Notes under the pieces: model-generated | Seen by the model: the letters and a program-made list of their open reading frames with translations, nothing else | Database searches by the model: none | Told to the model about the DNA's origin: nothing | Made by a program: the position numbers and the translations under genes | Shown here: positions 63,001 through 64,000 of the stretch, one piece after another | How the letters are laid out: every line of letters starts with the position of its first letter | How positions within the stretch are numbered: the first letter of the stretch is position 1 | From: Istiophorus platypterus | Lineage: Eukaryota; Chordata; Actinopteri; Istiophoriformes; Istiophoridae | NCBI GenBank assembly: GCA_016859345.1 | Contig: CM029119.1 | Coordinates: 7,849,912 to 7,913,911, forward strand | Direction of reading: 5' to 3' | Length of the DNA: 64,000 nucleotides

Positions 63001-63343
63001 GACGAGTTAAACGGCCAGATTATCAACCTGAGCATCCAGGGAGCCAAGAACCTGATGTCGGCCTCCTTCTCAGACTCCCTGGCAGCTGAGATTAACTCTG
63101 TGTCTCGCTCAGAGGTATGTTCAAAAAATAGGAAAGAAGATATAGGACATTTTCAATACCAGTTCACCTCTTATCTATATTCCAGTTGGCAGGTTTTCTC
63201 TCAACTCACTGCTTTTTCTCTGTCTCCAGCTGATGGAGGCTATCCACAAACAGGAGGAAATTAACTACAGACTCCAGGACTACATCGACAAAATCATTGT
63301 GGCCATCATGGAGTCCAACCCCTCCATCCTAGAGGTCAAATAG
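39080..63343 (+). CDS. rab11fip3: Rab11 family-interacting protein 3
   Basis: A class II Rab11-FIP that links Rab11 and Arf6 on recycling endosomes to dynein and to the cleavage furrow in cytokinesis. Exons: 39080..40726, 47333..47426, 50891..50967, 53484..53656, 57453..57653, 59625..59762, 60866..60901, 61047..61140, 61253..61497, 62063..62144, 62308..62445, 62660..62815, 62974..63114, 63230..63343; all phases agree, giving 1111 residues (human about 756). An in-frame TAA lies directly before the first ATG. Residues 1-515 are acidic and Ser-rich without a known fold. EF-hand 1 has a full loop, DQDGDGFVRIEE (526-537); EF-hand 2 (about 558-569) is degenerate. VTDSAYLGSESTYSECETFT and VTVIGGEEEHFEDFGE are FIP3/FIP4 signatures. 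A CSQC exon follows, then a long coiled coil (about 820-1060) and the C-terminal Rab11-binding end YIDKIIVAIMESNPSILEVK. Human has about six extra residues (FVTYEA) at the exon 3/4 junction, so a microexon may be missed. Confidence 0.95.
40727..47332 (+). other. rab11fip3 intron 1
   Basis: A 6.6 kb intron with a TA microsatellite (41104-41121), a 24-base perfect palindrome (43687-43710) and poly-A/poly-T runs at about 46527-46578. None of the short open frames has splice signals in a matching phase. No nested gene is seen. Confidence 0.6.
43687..43710. repeat. Perfect 24-base TG/TA/CA palindrome
   Basis: Four TG, four TA and four CA units form an exact inverted repeat with no spacer, within rab11fip3 intron 1. 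A second short TGTGTG block follows at 43717-43722. Confidence 0.9.
47427..53483 (+). other. rab11fip3 introns 2 and 3
   Basis: Intronic apart from the small coding exon 50891..50967. It contains a three-copy 11-base tandem (48827-48859, unit GATATGCTTTT). No other feature is supported. A microexon matching human FVTYEA could hide in intron 3 but I could not identify one. Confidence 0.5.
48827..48859. repeat. Three-copy 11-base tandem repeat
   Basis: GATATGCTTTT occurs three times head to tail without mismatch, in rab11fip3 intron 2. Confidence 0.9.
55126..55578 (+). promoter_or_regulatory. rab11fip3: Candidate internal promoter and first exon of rab11fip3
   Basis: This intron 4 block has more CpGs than its flanks. 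It ends with a well-placed ATG at 55547 (A at -3, G at +4) that encodes MGPSSKSLGK and two further bases, GG, before a GTGAGT donor (exon end 55578). The next coding exon, 57453, needs exactly two bases to complete its first codon, so the join reads MGPSSKSLGKGFSLTSEL. Such a transcript would make a short FIP3 without EF-hands but with the coiled coil and Rab11-binding end. The 149-codon open frame on the minus strand here resembles no family I know. Confidence 0.45.
57381..57426. repeat. (CA)n microsatellite beside an acceptor
   Basis: An interrupted CA run lies about 26 bases before the acceptor of exon 5 (57453), on the coding strand of rab11fip3. CA runs near splice sites can bind hnRNP L, so repeat length could affect inclusion; this is inference. 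Confidence 0.85.
57654..60865 (+). other. rab11fip3 introns 5 and 6
   Basis: Intronic apart from coding exon 59625..59762. The polypyrimidine stretch 59560-59621 (CTTCCTCC-rich) forms a long tract before that exon's acceptor. No other gene is seen. Confidence 0.5.
59625..59762 (+). CDS. rab11fip3: CxxC-containing cassette exon of rab11fip3
   Basis: This 138-base exon (phase 2 in and out) adds 46 residues including EEALDFFCSQCHKQISRLED. I do not recall it in the canonical human FIP3, where the sequence goes straight to TKRLSSKKVARYL. The paralogue FIP4 has a similar block (YCSQCCKKINLLNDLEARL). The exon therefore looks like an ancestral class II FIP segment. Because both ends are in phase 2, skipping it keeps the frame. 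The two cysteines could bind a metal only as a pair with another site, so a full zinc finger is not supported. Confidence 0.8.
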
Positions 63344-64000
63344 AGACCATAAAGCCAGAGGGCCACTTGGGGTGACTCTAGGAGCTGTTAAAAAATATTA
63401 GTAAAAGAAAACTACCAAGAGAGGATGTAAAAATATTCTAACATAATTTTGGTAGAAAAACAACACCAACGTGTACACCACCCCACCCTTAAAAAAAAAA
63501 TACAATGAAAAAAATAAGCTATTTTTAGTTAGATATCCCTTGAATCTGTACTTATTTGTGAATGTATTTGTTAGCCCTCCTGAAAACACTTGGGTTCTGG
63601 TGACCTCCATGTACTTGGCTAGAGGGACCTGAGTCTCCCCTGTTGAGTGAATGAATGTGTAAATGTGTAAAAAAGGTCAGTATCATTTGGGGTAGAAATC
63701 TACCCAATCCCTTTCAAAAAAAACAAAAGTGTCAATGTTTGTTTGAGCTAAGAAATAACGATCAGACAATTATACCTAAAGGCCTTAAATGAAAGGTGAT
63801 CAATAGCTACATTAATAGGACATACCATACATGCCTCAGTTCAGTCAGTGGGCTGCGATCTCCTGATGCAGGCTGAGTTATGGTTTAGTCCCAAGAGAGA
63901 AAGCCGTGTGAAGCTCTGGTCAGGAGACGAGTAGAATTTGTCTAGACTAAGTGAAAAGCTTGCTGTGCTGCCTACTAGTCTCTATAACAGTGTGTTCTAT
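63344..64000 (+). other. rab11fip3 3' UTR, continuing past the window
   Basis: No AATAAA is present between the TAG (63341-63343) and the window end, so the 3' UTR probably continues. The sequence is AT-rich with poly-A runs. Confidence 0.6.

Overview
The window is vertebrate nuclear DNA, most likely from a teleost fish. The genes have many small exons with GT-AG introns. CpG is rare except at gene starts, and there are (CA)n, (GA)n and (ATC)n microsatellites plus decayed repeats that look like fish LINEs and a fish hAT-like element. The proteins match the vertebrate families SBK1, RDH13, DECR2 and RAB11FIP3. Nothing prokaryotic, viral or CRISPR-like was seen.

Layout. 1-9.76 kb is gene-poor, with decayed repeats (hAT-like about 1.78-2.16 kb, antisense LINE about 2.29-3.26 kb) and an odd ATG/CAT-rich degenerate minisatellite (about 6.96-7.35 kb). 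9.77-12.26 kb (minus) holds the kinase exons of sbk1; a probable first coding exon lies about 7 kb upstream at 19.04-19.07 kb, inside a CpG-rich block (about 19.0-20.2 kb). 20.3-23.1 kb is intergenic, with microsatellites and an interspersed repeat. 23.38-29.16 kb (plus) is rdh13 in 7 exons, its last intron filled by an antisense LINE and a hAT-like fragment. 32.31-36.11 kb (plus) is decr2 in 8 coding exons, ending in a peroxisomal AKL signal. 39.08-63.34 kb (plus) is rab11fip3 in 14 coding exons, behind a CpG island at 37.3-38.6 kb. The last 650 bases are its 3' UTR.

How the genes relate. rdh13 and decr2 both encode NADP(H)-linked short-chain dehydrogenases of organelles (mitochondrial retinoid/retinal reduction and peroxisomal dienoyl-CoA reduction). 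They are different subfamilies, so their adjacency is not a recent tandem duplication, but both gene starts carry a ZNF143/SBS-like element. rab11fip3 is a Rab11/Arf effector of recycling endosomes and cytokinesis, and sbk1 is a brain-enriched kinase. DECR2-RAB11FIP3 adjacency is conserved with human 16p13.3; sbk1 and rdh13 lie elsewhere in human.

Most useful second-look points: competing start codons in the sbk1 first exon; a GC-AG intron in rdh13 that is also open in frame; alternative decr2 ends that would keep or lose the peroxisomal signal; and several rab11fip3 first-exon choices, including a phase-compatible internal one at 55.55 kb that would remove both EF-hands. I found no previously undescribed biological system. 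All exon joins come from reading splice signals, phase and remembered protein families, without transcript data.
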